Below are positions 42,115 through 53,134 of a DNA stretch of 64,000 bases, piece by piece; the stretch's first letter is position 1, and each line of letters starts with the position of its first letter. The position numbers and the translations under genes were made by a program. Source of the stretch: Channallabes apus (Eukaryota; Chordata; Actinopteri; Siluriformes; Clariidae); contig CM060108.1 of the NCBI GenBank assembly GCA_030522415.1, positions 54,042,452-54,106,451 of the forward strand, read 5' to 3'. A model generated the notes under the pieces. The model did not search any database. It saw only the letters and a program-made list of their open reading frames with translations, and was not told the DNA's origin.

Positions 42115-42448
42115 ACAGCTAGGTGGTGTTAGTAAACTGGACAGAGATCTGATTTCGTTGTTTTAAGAATTTCTTTCCAGTACTTCATTAAAGATGGATG
42201 ACTAAGAATCTTCAAAGACATAGCCACATTATATGTAGTCCAATATTGATACCTTAATGATAATAAAAAGATCAGTAAAAATCAGCAACTGCTTTTAAAT
42301 GTTTATTTTAAAAAGTGTTTGAGTTGCATATCCCCTCCCAAAAAATTATTGGACAGATCTCACCTACACAACATTTTACAGTGAGTCCAGCCATGTATTT
42401 CATGACCGATGAAGTAGATAAAAAGGTCTACATTTTATTCTGTCTCCT

Positions 42449-43231
42449 TCACTTAATGTGCTTCACTTGGTGTCTTTTCAGATCACCTGTTTGGGCAAAA
42501 CTCTTGCCACACTCTGAGCAGTGATACGGCTTTTCTCCAGTGTGAACCCGCTGATGTTTTTTTAGGTTATTTTTTTCTGCAAAACATTTTGCACACTGTG
42601 AGCAGCTATATGGCTTTTCTCCAGTATGTATGCGCACATGTTGCTGGAAATGAAATGCACGATAAAAACTTTTGCCACACTCAGAGCAGTAATACGACTT
42701 CTCCCCAGTGTGAATACGTTTGTGTTGCTGGAGCGACCTTTTTCCCTTAAAACCTTTTCCACACTCTGCACAGACATAAGGCTTCTCCCCAGTGTGATCG
42801 CGCTCATGATTCTGGAGATCAACCTTTCTCCTGAATCTCCTCCAGCACTCAGAGCACTGAAATGGCTTCTCTCCTGAGTGAATGCTCTGATGTTGTTGGA
42901 AAGTACTACAGTGAGTAAAACTCTTTCCACACTGTGAGCACCGATACGGCTTCTCTCCTGTATGGATGCGCTGGTGTGCTTTGAGATTGAACTGGTGAGA
43001 AAATCCTTTCCCACACTGTGAGCACGGATACGGCTTCTCTCCTGTGTGAACACGCTGATGTCGTTGGAGAAGAGATTTAATAATGAAACTCTTTCCACAC
43101 TGTGCGCACTGATGTGGTTTGTCTTGTCTGTGGATGAGCTGGTGTGCTGTGAGATCCTTCTCTTGACTAAAACTCTTTTCACACTCTAAACAGTGGTGAA
43201 GGTCAGTCTGTGTATCTTCTTGACTAGTCAT
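42449..43231 (-). CDS. C2H2 zinc-finger protein B, 9 fingers
   Basis: 260 residues, nuclear DNA-binding. Nine fingers, all with both Cys and both His, TGEKPY-type linkers. Start placed at MTSQEDTQTDL as in genes A and C; an upstream in-frame ATG at 43333 lies in the intron, above a pyrimidine-rich acceptor (TCAATTTTCTTTCCTTAATC then AG). Finger order follows gene A (IKSLLQR, HQFNLKA, HCSTFQQ, RKVDLQN, GKRSLQQ, RAFHFQQ, EKNNLKK, QTGDLKR contact helices), but the equivalents of A's third (YLSNLYQ) and tenth (DPSAFRA) fingers are missing, which accounts for nine rather than eleven. No effector domain. First exon expected at 45.6 kb. Confidence 0.9.
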   Translation of the reverse strand: MTSQEDTQTDLHHCLECEKSFSQEKDLTAHQLIHRQDKPHQCAQCGKSFIIKSLLQRHQRVHTGEKPYPCSQCGKGFSHQFNLKAHQRIHTGEKPYRCSQCGKSFTHCSTFQQHQSIHSGEKPFQCSECWRRFRRKVDLQNHERDHTGEKPYVCAECGKGFKGKRSLQQHKRIHTGEKSYYCSECGKSFYRAFHFQQHVRIHTGEKPYSCSQCAKCFAEKNNLKKHQRVHTGEKPYHCSECGKSFAQTGDLKRHQVKHIK

Positions 43232-43359
43232 AGTACAAAAAATACTTTGTTCTTCTTTACCTCTGATTAAGGAAAGAAAATTGAAATTAGCATCATGAAA
43301 AATACCAAACATTGTCCAATATGAACTATTCAATGTATATTATACAAATAAAGTTAAGC

Positions 43360-43660
43360 AATGTGTGAAGGACATAAGGGACTGGATCTTAATTAACTTC
43401 CTTTGGCTTAATCCTGACAAGACACAGGTTCTGGTAAAAGGACCACATGCTGCCAGAAGTAAGCTTTGTGATTACACAGTAACTCTGGATGGCATTTCTG
43501 TTTCATTAAGTACGTATGGCAGTAAAATACCTTGGTGTGATTATAGATTCCTGATAATATTACCAGTACGGCATTCTCTCATTTCAGAACTATTGGCAAG
43601 ATAAGTCACTAAACGATGCAGAAAAATTAGTTCCTGCTCATCACCTCTAGGTTCGACTAT
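43360..43660 (+). pseudogene. L2-like LINE polymerase fragment, decayed
   Basis: Broken frames with LNPDKTQVLVKGPHAARSKL and VTLDGISVS, then remnants of the DAEKLV block. Lies in gene B's intron. Confidence 0.7.
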
Positions 43661-44230
43661 TGTCAGACAGAGGTAAGTGGGAGGCAAATATCACTGTTTT
43701 GAATTTGATGTGGGCAGCTACAGGAAGCCAGTGGAGAAGTAGAGTGGAGTGGCTGAACTTGGGAAGGTTTAAAACACGATTGGATCAGCTGCAGAGGATG
43801 AAGGGTGGACAGAGACAGACCTGCCAGGATTGAGTTGCAGTAGACCAGTCTTGAAACAACAAGGGACTGAACAAGCACCCGAGTAGCCTGTGTGGAAAGA
43901 AATAGGCGAATTGTTCTGATTTTGTAAAGGATTTACCAAGAAACAAGCTACTGTATAGGGTAAGAACAGAAAGGGACCAAGTACTGACCCCTGTGGGACA
44001 CCATTACTGTATAGAGTCTGCATAGGAGTGGTGTGGATCCCATCCATACAACATATGTTCTACTTAAGAAGCAAGCCATTGCCATGCCATTCCACAGATT
44101 CCAAACTTTGTAAGAATATATAAGATAATCTTCTGGTTCACCATGTCAGATGCAGCCAAGAGATCCAGAAGGATGTGGTCAGATGGCAGTTTAGCTGATA
44201 TAGTTGCATAGAGCTTCTTAGTGACTGACA
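43661..44230 (-). pseudogene. LINE reverse-transcriptase fragment (minus)
   Basis: Contains [14 protein letters not shown] (motif B) at about 44000-44040 and SRLVYCNSILAGLSLSTLHPLQLIQ from the thumb. Differs enough from the L2-like copies to be a related but separate family. Heavily broken. Confidence 0.65.
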
Positions 44231-44583
44231 CAAGGGCAAAAATTGTTCAATATGAACTATTTCATGTGTATTATTGCATTATCCAGTATAATTTTTTACA
44301 AATGCATAAACAACCTGGAAACTCACCTGTACGTAACTCACCTTTTTTTTCCCATACCTTTTTTTGTGTGTGTCAATTTGATGGTCGATTGAATAAGTCT
44401 GCTGGTTACAAATTACACGATAGTGGGACATCAATGGCTGGAGAATCAGATTTCCACATTTCTGTGGAGCAAGAGGAAAAAAATGGGATGGAAAGTGTTG
44501 TGGAAAGACAATAATCCACTTTGGAGATTGGCATGGCCCCAATTGATCAAATACTGAAAACAGTGATTAGCATACTTTAACAT
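44231..44583. other. Gene B intron, cassette homology
   Basis: Segments matching 22440-22555 of gene A and 51440-51530 of gene C (ACAATAATCCACTTTGG and CATGGCCCCAAT). No gene. Confidence 0.55.
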
Positions 44584-44783
44584 GGGGCCAGGGGTAGCTC
44601 AGTGGTTAAGGTGTTGGACTACGGTTTGGAAGATCCCAGGTTCAAACCCCACATCCACCAAGTTGCCACTGTTGGGCCCTTGAGCAAGGCCCTTAACCCT
44701 CAACTGCTCAGATATATAATGAGATAAAAATGTAAGTCGCTCTGGATAAGAGCGTCTGCCAAATGCCTAAATGTAAATGTAAA
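44584..44783 (+). mobile_element. tRNA-derived SINE, fish type
   Basis: The head has pol III boxes (GGTAGCTCAGTGG and GGTTCAAACCC). The tail is CTCTGGATAAGAGCGTCTGC then ATGTAAATGTAAA. Other copies at 51108, 51618 and 59574 (reverse). Intron of gene B. Confidence 0.85.
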
Positions 44784-45277
44784 CATGTACTTGTACAGTA
44801 GCTGTAGTAGCACTAATAGGACTATTGACACTGTAGCCATCACTTTCCATACATGTTCATTAGTGTGGGTGTCTTCAGTGTTCAGGTACATGTTGAAAAT
44901 AATAAAAATGAAGAAAACCAACTAAAGCTGTCCAACCTTTTGGCAGGTATTGTATATATTCTGACATGGCTGTGTAAAAAATTGCCCTTACTGCATCAGT
45001 TAGGGTTAAACAGCTGAACCATATTAATCACTGTTATCCAATGCATAGATCTTCCTATTTGCTTAGTTGAATCCAAGCAGTCTATATGTCCCTTTGAAAA
45101 AAACAATTAATTAAAAAAAAAAAAAAGGTTAACCTTGTGTTACATTTATGACCATTGTAAAATTCCTTCCAATGTTACCATTATTCCTACGACTACACAA
45201 TAAATGTAAAGGTTGTACAACTTTCAATAAAAATCATCTTTGTTTTAGGTAATAGATTATGATAATTTAATTCATAG

Positions 45278-45278
<1 letters not shown>
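44784..45278 (-). repeat. Zinc-finger cassette intron block (gene B copy)
   Basis: Resembles 22980-23345, shortened in places (no Tc1 or hAT insertion). Includes GGCAGGTATTGTATATATTC and CTATTTGCTTAGTTGAATCC. Confidence 0.65.

Positions 45279-45328
<50 letters not shown>
45279..45328. repeat. (TA)n microsatellite
   Basis: About 25 uninterrupted TA units; length in assembly may be unreliable. Confidence 0.95.
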
Positions 45329-45331
<3 letters not shown>

Positions 45332-45365
45332 GTCTGATTTTGCTGTTTTTCCCTTTGATTAACTG

Positions 45366-45430
45366 TGATTGTGTAAAGCTGCTTTGCGACAATGTCAATT
45401 GTTAAAAGCACTATACAAATAAGATTGAAA
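45366..45430 (+). mobile_element. L2-like LINE 3' terminus
   Basis: Ends in CACTATACAAATAAGATTG, the family's final bases. Only the last 65 bp are present. Confidence 0.7.
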
Positions 45431-45608
45431 ATTTTCCAGCTTTTGACAAACTAATAGCAAATTAAAACTAAATAACCTAAATAACTAAACAAAGTTGTGA
45501 GCCGTAAGACTTTTGAATGATTTATTTAAGGACAAGTGCATCAGCACTACACACATCTGAATATGAACGAGAGTGATTAGTTTTCTAGCCAGTTTGACTT
45601 TAACTTAC

Positions 45609-45800
45609 CTCAGGATCAGTGTGTTTATCCCCTATAAATGAAGTTTTTAATTTAACTCGATCAGATTTAAAAGTCTCTGTAAAACTGCAGGTAAAAACAG
45701 CTACATAACTAGGCAGTGAAGATGTAGTGGCAGAACAGCTTCAGCTCTTCTTCTTCTTTCTCTTGTAGTAAGGTATTTTACTGCCACCTTCTGGAGTGGA
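45609..45800 (-). promoter_or_regulatory. First exon and promoter region of gene B
   Basis: Donor GTAAGTTA on the minus strand; carries the AAACTGCAGGTAAAAACAGC and TCTTCAGCTC-like blocks shared with other cassettes, and CTGCCACCTTCTGGAGTGG upstream. The AGAGATGG block is deleted in this copy. Confidence 0.58.
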
Positions 45801-46109
45801 TGATGATCATAGACAGAGACACACACATTTGCATTGCTCTATATTCTGTATAGCCTAAAATGTTCTTTGAATCACTGCGAACATTAACGAGGAGGCTAAT
45901 GTGAACGGAAATCATTACCGCAGCATTAACAGCTAACTAATTATGGATGTGATATGATCATTGATTGAATGTATATACAATTTTTACATATTAAATTATT
46001 TGACAGTTTACACAGTTGTTTCATTCCAGCACTTCATTAACATGACATAATATTTCTATGAATACCAATCCTAAGAATAATGGATAAAGTGGTTCTTTAT
46101 TTGATGAAC

Positions 46110-46400
46110 AGCAGCACGTCAGTATGTTTTTCTTCACCACTTTGTACTCATTTTACTCACTACTTGTTCATTATAGATCTAAAACCTGACCTGGGCTTTT
46201 GTAAATCTGCTTAAAACAATGTCTAAAGTTAAAAATCACAAAATAAATATCCACATTATATTTAAACCAGTTTTTTATTAACTCCAGAAAAATAAAAAGT
46301 AATTTAAAAAGAGCAGTAAAAAATAGAACTTATCTTGAATGTGTTTATTATAAAGTGTTTGAATTGGAATATTTCACCTACACAACATTGTTTACAGCAA
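46110..46400 (-). repeat. 3' flank of a lost zinc-finger gene
   Basis: 46110-46250 matches the cassette 3' block at 19780 and 49230. 46320-46400 (TGTTTATTATAAAGTGTTTG, CACCTACACAACATTG) matches the sequence immediately downstream of genes A and B. No finger exon follows. Confidence 0.55.
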
Positions 46401-47049
46401 AATCCATCAATCTCCTGCTAACAGAAACACTATATCAAACAATAACACCCCTTTCCAAGACTGTTCTATCACTAAAGCACCTAGACAGTCTAATGTAATC
46501 CAAAGTGTTTGAATTTGTACTTTGATACCAACACAGTATCAACACTTTGATACTGAACAAGTAATGACATTGTTGACATTCAGTTTCAATTTTGCCTTCC
46601 AATGGTAATAAAATCAATATGGACAGGATTAAATTGTTATTGTGTGGTATTGCATTTTATGATGACTGTCTCATTGTGTTAAAAATCTTGCATGTTTGTC
46701 TACTGATGACAGCCTGTTGTTGATCAGCACATACCGTATCTCTCCATGCATATCAGGAATACAAAAATATCAGAAATAACCCCCACAACTGAATCCACAG
46801 TGTTCACATTTGCCCTAGGAATTGGTACTAGGAATTTTGTTTATTTTGTTTTGGCCTTGTTGGCCTCTGAAGCTTACAGCCATCTTTGGGTATTTGATTA
46901 TTCACATTTTGTAAATAAACACTAAGCAAATGCACTTTTTGTCTCACCCCCTTCTTTTTACTCCTCCTGTTACGGCCTGACCTAGACCAGGGCGTAACAC
47001 AAAGCCCTGTGTCTATTTGAAATAGAAAGCACTTTAGATGTGAAAGATG
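46401..47049. other. No gene recognised
   Basis: AT-rich sequence without recognised content. Confidence 0.45.
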
Positions 47050-47960
47050 TAATATTTAACAGTCCTAGCTTCAGATCAGATGTGCTGGTTGTGTACTCAA
47101 TGTGCTTAGGTTTCACCAAATTGAGTCTGTTGCCTAAGTGACAACTCTGAGTGACAAATTTTACATCGTATTGGAATGGGGCCAGAGCATACTACTGTAT
47201 CAGACATCGCCTTTGCTAATTTAAACACCTCTGTAAACTTAGTCTCGCTAACCTCTAACTAACAAAGGTATCATTAGCTCCATCATGTATCACCATCTTT
47301 GAGAACCTATACTGGCCTAAAACCCTCAGATCACCTGTTATGTCTTGTGCCCTGGCTCCCAGGATACACTTAACCACTGCTGCAGGCGGCACTAACAGCC
47401 TATCTAATTTCTTGTGCCTCAGTATGGCATCACTTCTTACCAGAGCTTTTTTAAGTTTTTCAGCAGTGCTTCACTGAGGAGAGAAATCCTTTTGGGCACA
47501 TGACGTGCAGAGGAGGTGTGCTCTGGTGGGCTAACCTTAGTCTTATCATTGTCATGTACTCGCCCAACTGTGAGGGTTGGGGCCCGGCAACAGCACCCAG
47601 ACTTTTCGTTGCAGAAATAACAATGCTTTTGCATTCTTTAACACACTCTAAAGCCTGGATGTGCTCCTCTAAGGATATTATCTTCTCCTTCTTCTTATTA
47701 TTTTATTTTTCCTCCGTCATTAGTGCTAACTTTGTTTGTTTATTAGTTAGCACTAATGACGGAGGAAAAATGAACAACTTGCACTCTACACACTGAACAA
47801 GGTGAATATTAACCATTATAACTTACCTGAGTTTGAGTTTTGTTTGTTAGAAGAGGGATTCCGCTTCTTGTTCTTAGAAAATAGTGGATTCTCCAAAAAC
47901 CGAAGAAGTGGAAAAAAGGTAAAGGTGCAAAAAAACCTGCTAATTCCTTAATATAAACAG
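47050..47960 (-). pseudogene. L2-like LINE 5' region, strongly decayed
   Basis: Reverse-strand remains of the ORF1 region, including the coiled-coil and linker portion and sequence matching the esterase area (TGGGGCCAGAGCATACTACT). Also holds the 26-bp perfect palindrome described separately. No open frame of length. Confidence 0.65.
47705..47771. repeat. Perfect 26-bp inverted repeat with 15-base loop
   Basis: Arms 47705-47730 and 47746-47771 (CCTCCGTCATTAGTGCTAAC and its reverse). The better-preserved LINE copies have only an imperfect version, so the perfect match is secondary. Confidence 0.92.
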
Positions 47961-47969
47961 TGAACATAA

Positions 47970-49745
47970 TTTATTTGTGAATACTACTCGCATATGACTG
48001 GTTATGGTGAAAAGCAGGATCTTCCTCTTATTAGCAAACAATCACATCAATATACCAAAGGAGGAATAAGGGTTATACCTGGCAGCACAAAGTGACAGAT
48101 AATGTACATTATGTTCAAATCATAAAATATGTGCTAAATAGAAACAAGAATGATATAGCATTATGTTGACCAATTAATAGATTAACAGGCAAGTACGTGC
48201 AAGAAGCACACAACTAATACATTTCTGTCTCTTACATTAAAATACAAATAATAACACTAACGATTAAGCAATATGCCATGAGATGGAGTGCTGTAATACA
48301 GAAATATGCAAGAGGGTGCAGCCTACTGGAAGTTATTTATTATTTATTGTAATTTATTTCTCGCACAATACAGTGTACTACTGAGTTATACTGAGGACAT
48401 GACTTATATTCAATAATGGCATTTTAGTATCACTTACTGTATAATTATTACCTTTTATTTTGACATAATGCAAAACATTTTGACAGAATTCATATACTGT
48501 ATATAATGTGAATGAGGTTGGTCACATCATGTTCATACAGTATTTGAATGGGTAATGGCGAGGTAAAAGAATTTCAGTTGAACTTTGAAAGAAAACAGGG
48601 ATGATTCTTGTTCCGCATGTTGCTGGATGATCATGTTAATAATATTATCAGATATTCAAGGTTTAGAATAATAGTCAATCAGTTTACTGTAGGAGTCTAC
48701 AATTATGGGATGTCAGGGTGTATTTTGTTACTGATCTTGGACAATTGCATTTGGCACACTTTCTTATCCATATCCACACTCAACCTCCATATGTTTATAG
48801 GAGAAAAATCTGGCCAAAATATAAACTGTATGTATGTGACTCCTGTATAGTGCTACTATAGTTACAGTAATGAATGTTAAGAGTTTATGTTGCCATTTCA
48901 GCACCATTACACCACCTAATATATAATAGTCTGTTTGTTGTTTATTGACTTATCCTTTATGATTATAGTGTGTGTTTACTCATTTTAGGTAGTTGGTGAA
49001 CTCAAAAATATCAGTCATTTACATTTAGGTTTAAACAGAGCTAGGTCCACTGCTGCAACTAGCTATTAGTTTCTAAAAGTAGAGTTGTCTCAGATTGTCT
49101 TTCTCCCAGTGTTGGGAGTGTTTCGCAGTGTAGTGGAGTTTCGCAATTCCACTAGTAACCCTTCCTGCATACTTGCAAACAGAAAGTGCTCATAATCAGA
49201 TCATTATTGTGGTCACATTGAGTCTCAGTTTTTCTTTACCACTTGGTCATCTAGCTTATTCATTATGGATCTAAAACCAGACCTGGGTTTCTGTAAAGTT
49301 GGTTTAGGACAATGTCTAAAGTTATAAACCACTTCAGCAATGACGTGTGTATATATATAGCCGCATTACACTTAGTCCAGAGTTAAGAGAGCTCAATAAA
49401 AAATTACCAAACAGACTACCAAAAATCACGCTGTAATCCACAGCGCCTCGAATTTAACCTGCAAAAAAACAATGTGGCACTGTGAGCATGTTATTATAAT
49501 TAATGTTAAATTGATCAAGCTAAGATAAGTATTTAGTGACACAATTTTCATTTTAGTGCCACAGTGGACTCTAACCCAAACAAGATGTGACTGAAATAGA
49601 GAGTTTCAACTTTAAATATCATATTAACAATTTAGCAAATACACCAAAGGTTTACAAAGTCCCTCCATTTCCACAGGCATAAGCATAACTGTACAGGAGA
49701 CTATCATTACAGTGATAGCCTATTCTTTAGTTATTTCATCACAAA
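47970..49745. other. Mostly non-coding; gene C 3' flank at the end
   Basis: No gene recognised. 48610-48700 resembles 12930-13010. 49230-49340 is the cassette 3' block seen at 19780 and 46110. Confidence 0.5.
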
Positions 49746-50906
49746 TTAAGAAGATAAAAGCTCTGAAGGTGATTCACTGGGTATTTGCTGGTTTCTTCTC
49801 TTTGTGTGAAGAGCTTGGTGTCTTTTGAGACTACTTGAGTGAGTAAAACATTTTCCACATTCTGCGCAGTGATACGGCTTTTCTCCAGTGTGAATACGTT
49901 GGTGTTCCTTGAGAGCACTTATCTGAGTAAAGCTCTTCCCACACTCCAAGCAGCTATAAGGCTTTTCTCCAGTGTGAATCCTCTGGTGAGCCTTGAATGC
50001 TGATGGATCAGTAAAACTCTTCCCGCACTCTGAGCAGTGATACGGCTTTTCTCCTGTGTGAATGCGCTGATGTACCTTGAGAGTACTTTTGTCATTGAAA
50101 CATTTTCCACAGTGTAAGCAGCTATGAGGCTTCTCTCCAGTATGGATGTGCGCATGTGTTTGGAATTGGCTCAGCTTATTAAAACTCTTGCCGCACTCGG
50201 GGCAGTAATATGGCTTCTCTCCAGTGTGAATGCGCTGGTGTTGGAGGAGATAACGCTCTAGCTTAAAATCCCTTCCACACTGTGAGCAGTGATACGGCAT
50301 CTCTCCTGTATGAATTCGTTGGTGTGCTTTTAAATAACTTGTGCTAATAAAACTCTTATCACACTGTGAGCACGGATACGGCTTCTCTCCCGTATGGATG
50401 CGCTGATGATGCAGGAGTTTAAACTGGTGAATAAATCCTTTCCCACACTGTGAGCAGATAAATGTTTTTTTATCTGCATGAATTCTGAGGTGTTGATATA
50501 AATTACCCTGATGAGTGAAACTCTTTCCACACTGTGAGCACTGATACGGCATCTCTCCTGTATGAACACACTGATGATGTTTTAGATTAACCTGATAAGG
50601 AAATCCTTTCCCACACTGTGAGCACTGATATGGCTTCTCTCCTGTGTGGATGCGCTGGTGATACTGAAGATTATCCTGTCGCGGAAATCCTTTCCCACAC
50701 TGTGAGCACTGATACGGCTTCTCTCCTGTGTGAACACGCTGATGTCTCTGGAGAAGACATTTATAAATGAAACTCTTCCTACACAATGAGCACTGATGTG
50801 GCTTGTCCTGTCTGTGGATGAGCTGGTGTGCTTTAAGATCCTTCACATCCCTAAAACTCTTTCCACAGTGGTGAAGGTCTGTCTGTGCATCTTCGTGACT
50901 AGTCAT
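49746..50906 (-). CDS. C2H2 zinc-finger protein C, 12 complete fingers plus one broken
   Basis: 386 residues. The N-terminus MTSHEDAQTDLHHC matches A and B, but nine bases are missing from the first finger, so HHCLEC-type becomes HHCGKSF: one Cys is lost and the finger should not bind zinc. Twelve intact fingers follow (YKCLLQR, RQDNLQY, YQVNLKH, HQGNLYQ, HQFKLLH, STSYLKA, LERYLLQ, KLSQFQT, DKSTLKV, DPSAFKA, QISALKE, HSSSLKR contact helices), with TGEKPY-type linkers. C-terminal tail Ser/Pro-rich (PSESPSELLSS). No KRAB, BTB or SCAN. The longest paralogue here; shares some fingers with A (DPSAF, YKCLLQR) and has unique ones. First exon at 52.13 kb. Confidence 0.9.
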   Translation of the reverse strand: MTSHEDAQTDLHHCGKSFRDVKDLKAHQLIHRQDKPHQCSLCRKSFIYKCLLQRHQRVHTGEKPYQCSQCGKGFPRQDNLQYHQRIHTGEKPYQCSQCGKGFPYQVNLKHHQCVHTGEMPYQCSQCGKSFTHQGNLYQHLRIHADKKTFICSQCGKGFIHQFKLLHHQRIHTGEKPYPCSQCDKSFISTSYLKAHQRIHTGEMPYHCSQCGRDFKLERYLLQHQRIHTGEKPYYCPECGKSFNKLSQFQTHAHIHTGEKPHSCLHCGKCFNDKSTLKVHQRIHTGEKPYHCSECGKSFTDPSAFKAHQRIHTGEKPYSCLECGKSFTQISALKEHQRIHTGEKPYHCAECGKCFTHSSSLKRHQALHTKRRNQQIPSESPSELLSS

Positions 50907-51107
50907 CGTACAAAAAATATGTCATTTGTTCTTCTTTATCTCTGGTGAAGAAAGAGAACTAGAATTGAGTATCCTCAAAATAAAAATATTTGTCTAGTGC
51001 CACAAAACTGAACACCTTTATGTCTATTATTGTATTAATATGTATTATTGTTGCAGATGCATCAATACCCTTTTTTTTTTTTGTTAATCTCTGAGAGTGA
51101 AACTTGT

Positions 51108-51290
51108 ACCAGGGGTAGCTCAGTGGTTAAGGCATTGGACTACAGTCCAGAAGATACCAGGTTCAAACCCCACAACCACCAAGTTGCCACTGTTGGGCCC
51201 TTGAGCAAGACCCTTAACCCTCAACTGCTCAGATGTGTAATGAGGGGAAAAAAATGTAAGTCGCTCTGGATAAGAGCGTCTGCCAAATGT
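51108..51290 (+). mobile_element. tRNA-derived SINE, fish type
   Basis: Same family as 44584. Box A GGTAGCTCAGTGG, box B GGTTCAAACCC, tail GTCGCTCTGGATAAGAGCG. In gene C's intron. Confidence 0.82.
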
Positions 51291-51599
51291 CTAAAAAAAT
51301 ATATATTTTTCTACATAAGAATATGAATTTTTCATACCATTGCTTTTTCGTTATTTTTCTTTATTGATATGTTTAATGGTAATTTTGTGTCAGTTTAATT
51401 GTTGCTGGTATTGAAAAAATCCACTGGATGGAGAGTCAGATTTCCACAATACTGTGGTGTAAGAGGAATGGAACAGGCTGGAATGTGCTGTTCATGGACA
51501 ATAATCCACTTTGGTGAGTTCATGGCCCCAATAGAATAATATAATAATGTTTTATAATAATGTGTAATAATATAATAATAAAACAATGAAAATAATTAT

Positions 51600-51780
51600 C
51601 CCCCCCCCCCCCCCCCCGCATTGGACAAATGCTCAGAAAGTCCCGGGTTCTCAAGCACTAAGTTGTCCCTGATGGGCCCTTGAGCAAGGCCCTTAACCCT
51701 CGACTGCTCAGATGTATAATGAGATAAAAATGTAAGTTGCTCTGGATAATGACATCTGCTAAATGCCTAGGTGTAAATGT
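51600..51780 (+). mobile_element. SINE fragment headed by an 18-base C run
   Basis: The tRNA-like head is missing; an 18-C run stands at its 5' edge, then the SINE body (CCCTTGAGCAAGGCCCTTAA) and tail. In gene C's intron. Confidence 0.7.
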
Positions 51781-52125
51781 TATGATTATGAATGCTATGT
51801 TCAGTAAAGTAATATTGATTTTTTTTCAATAATTGCTCATATAATCACAGTGTATCTGAAATACCTATGGAATCCACACAGCTCAAAACACTTTTGGAAG
51901 GAAAAAAAAAACTATCTACAGTATATATACATTATTTAAATAAAGTGTTAATAAATATATTTTACCTTTATTTAATACCTTTATTTTGAGAAAGCAGTAG
52001 TTAATTTGTAGTAAACGACATTACTAATTACCAGGGTAAAGAAAAAAAACATACACTATGAACATTACATATGAACTAAATATCCATTTAGGATCCAGTC
52101 AGTAAGTGTTTAGACTTTAACTTAC

Positions 52126-52340
52126 CTCAGGATCGGTGAGTTAATCCTCCTCAAATGCTGTTTTTAATTAAACTCGATCAGATTTAAGATTCTCTGTAAA
52201 ACTGGTAGAAACAGTTAAATGTAGAGATGGTTTAGCCTGGCTGGATAACTATAGCAGTCCAAGCAGCAAAACAACTCCAACTCTTCTTCTCTTTTGTCTC
52301 ACAGTGAGATCTTTTACCACCACCTACTGGTCTGGGTGAT
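52126..52340 (-). promoter_or_regulatory. First exon and promoter region of gene C
   Basis: Donor CCTGAG then GTAAGTTA on the minus strand. Shared blocks: AACTCGATCAGATTTAAG region, AGAGATGG, CAACTCTTCTTCTC and CCACCACCTACTGGTCTGG upstream. Confidence 0.6.
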
Positions 52341-52402
52341 GATCAAAGACCTTAAAAGGATATACTGATGTTCATCTACAGTATGTTCTGTTCAGTAAAC
52401 CT

Positions 52403-52655
52403 ACATTCATTCATTCATTTTCTATACCGCTTAATCCTGTGTTCAGGGTCGCGGGGGACCTGGAGCCCATCCCAGGAGACTTTGGGCACTAGGCGGGGTA
52501 CATCTTTGGACTGTGGGAGGAAACCGGAGTACCCACCAAGAACATGCAAACTCCATGCACACAGAGACGGGAATCGAGCCTGGCCGGGGAATTGAACCCT
52601 GGACCCTGGAGGTGCAAGGCGACCACTACACCACCACTACACCACCGCGCCGCCT
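52403..52655 (-). mobile_element. Second type of tRNA-derived SINE
   Basis: Reverse strand begins GGCGGCGCGGTGGTGTAGTG and has the box B-like GGTTCAATTCCCC; the body is typical of fish SINEs with a TTTCCTCCCACAGTCCAAAG block and an ATTCATTCA tail. A shorter copy is at 57311-57440. Confidence 0.75.
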
Positions 52656-52659
52656 AGTA

Positions 52660-53132
52660 AACCTACAATGTAGTTTAAATAACAGAGTTGCGTGATTCCT
52701 CAGCAGGATGTTATCTATTCATTTAAGTCTCCAGCTAGTCTATATATCTAGCACCTAGACAATCCACTTTACTCCATAATCGTTATCAATGAAAATATAA
52801 ATCCAAAATCATGTTTGTGGATTTGCGCTGGTAGTTGTTCTTTTCCTCCCTATATGTAACAGCAGGCATCATCAACGTTTATGTCACGTGAGTAGGCATC
52901 CAAGGCATCACTCACCGAATATAACAGTAGTCTGCATCCTCACAGAGAGTAACATTAGGCTGCGTCCTTACCGTGTCCAGTGAATTTACTTAACGATGGA
53001 AGTAAATGCTGCCAAACATTGGAGCAGCGGGACAAAACGGCAGGTAATCGTGACATGCAAGCTTCAGGGCACATGGGCAAAGCCACAGCTACTACCCTCT
53101 CACTGGGCGTAAGACATTTGCATAATACTATA
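52660..53132. other. No gene recognised
   Basis: Spacer between the SINE and the Tc1 element; nothing supported. Confidence 0.45.
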
Positions 53133-53134
53133 TA

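Noticed and set aside
43232..43333. N-terminal extension of zinc-finger gene B to an upstream ATG
   Set aside because: The extension reads through the splice acceptor and matches no residue in paralogues A and C.
45279..45328. CRISPR-like or tandem-repeat array
   Set aside because: Simple (TA)n microsatellite with no spacers.
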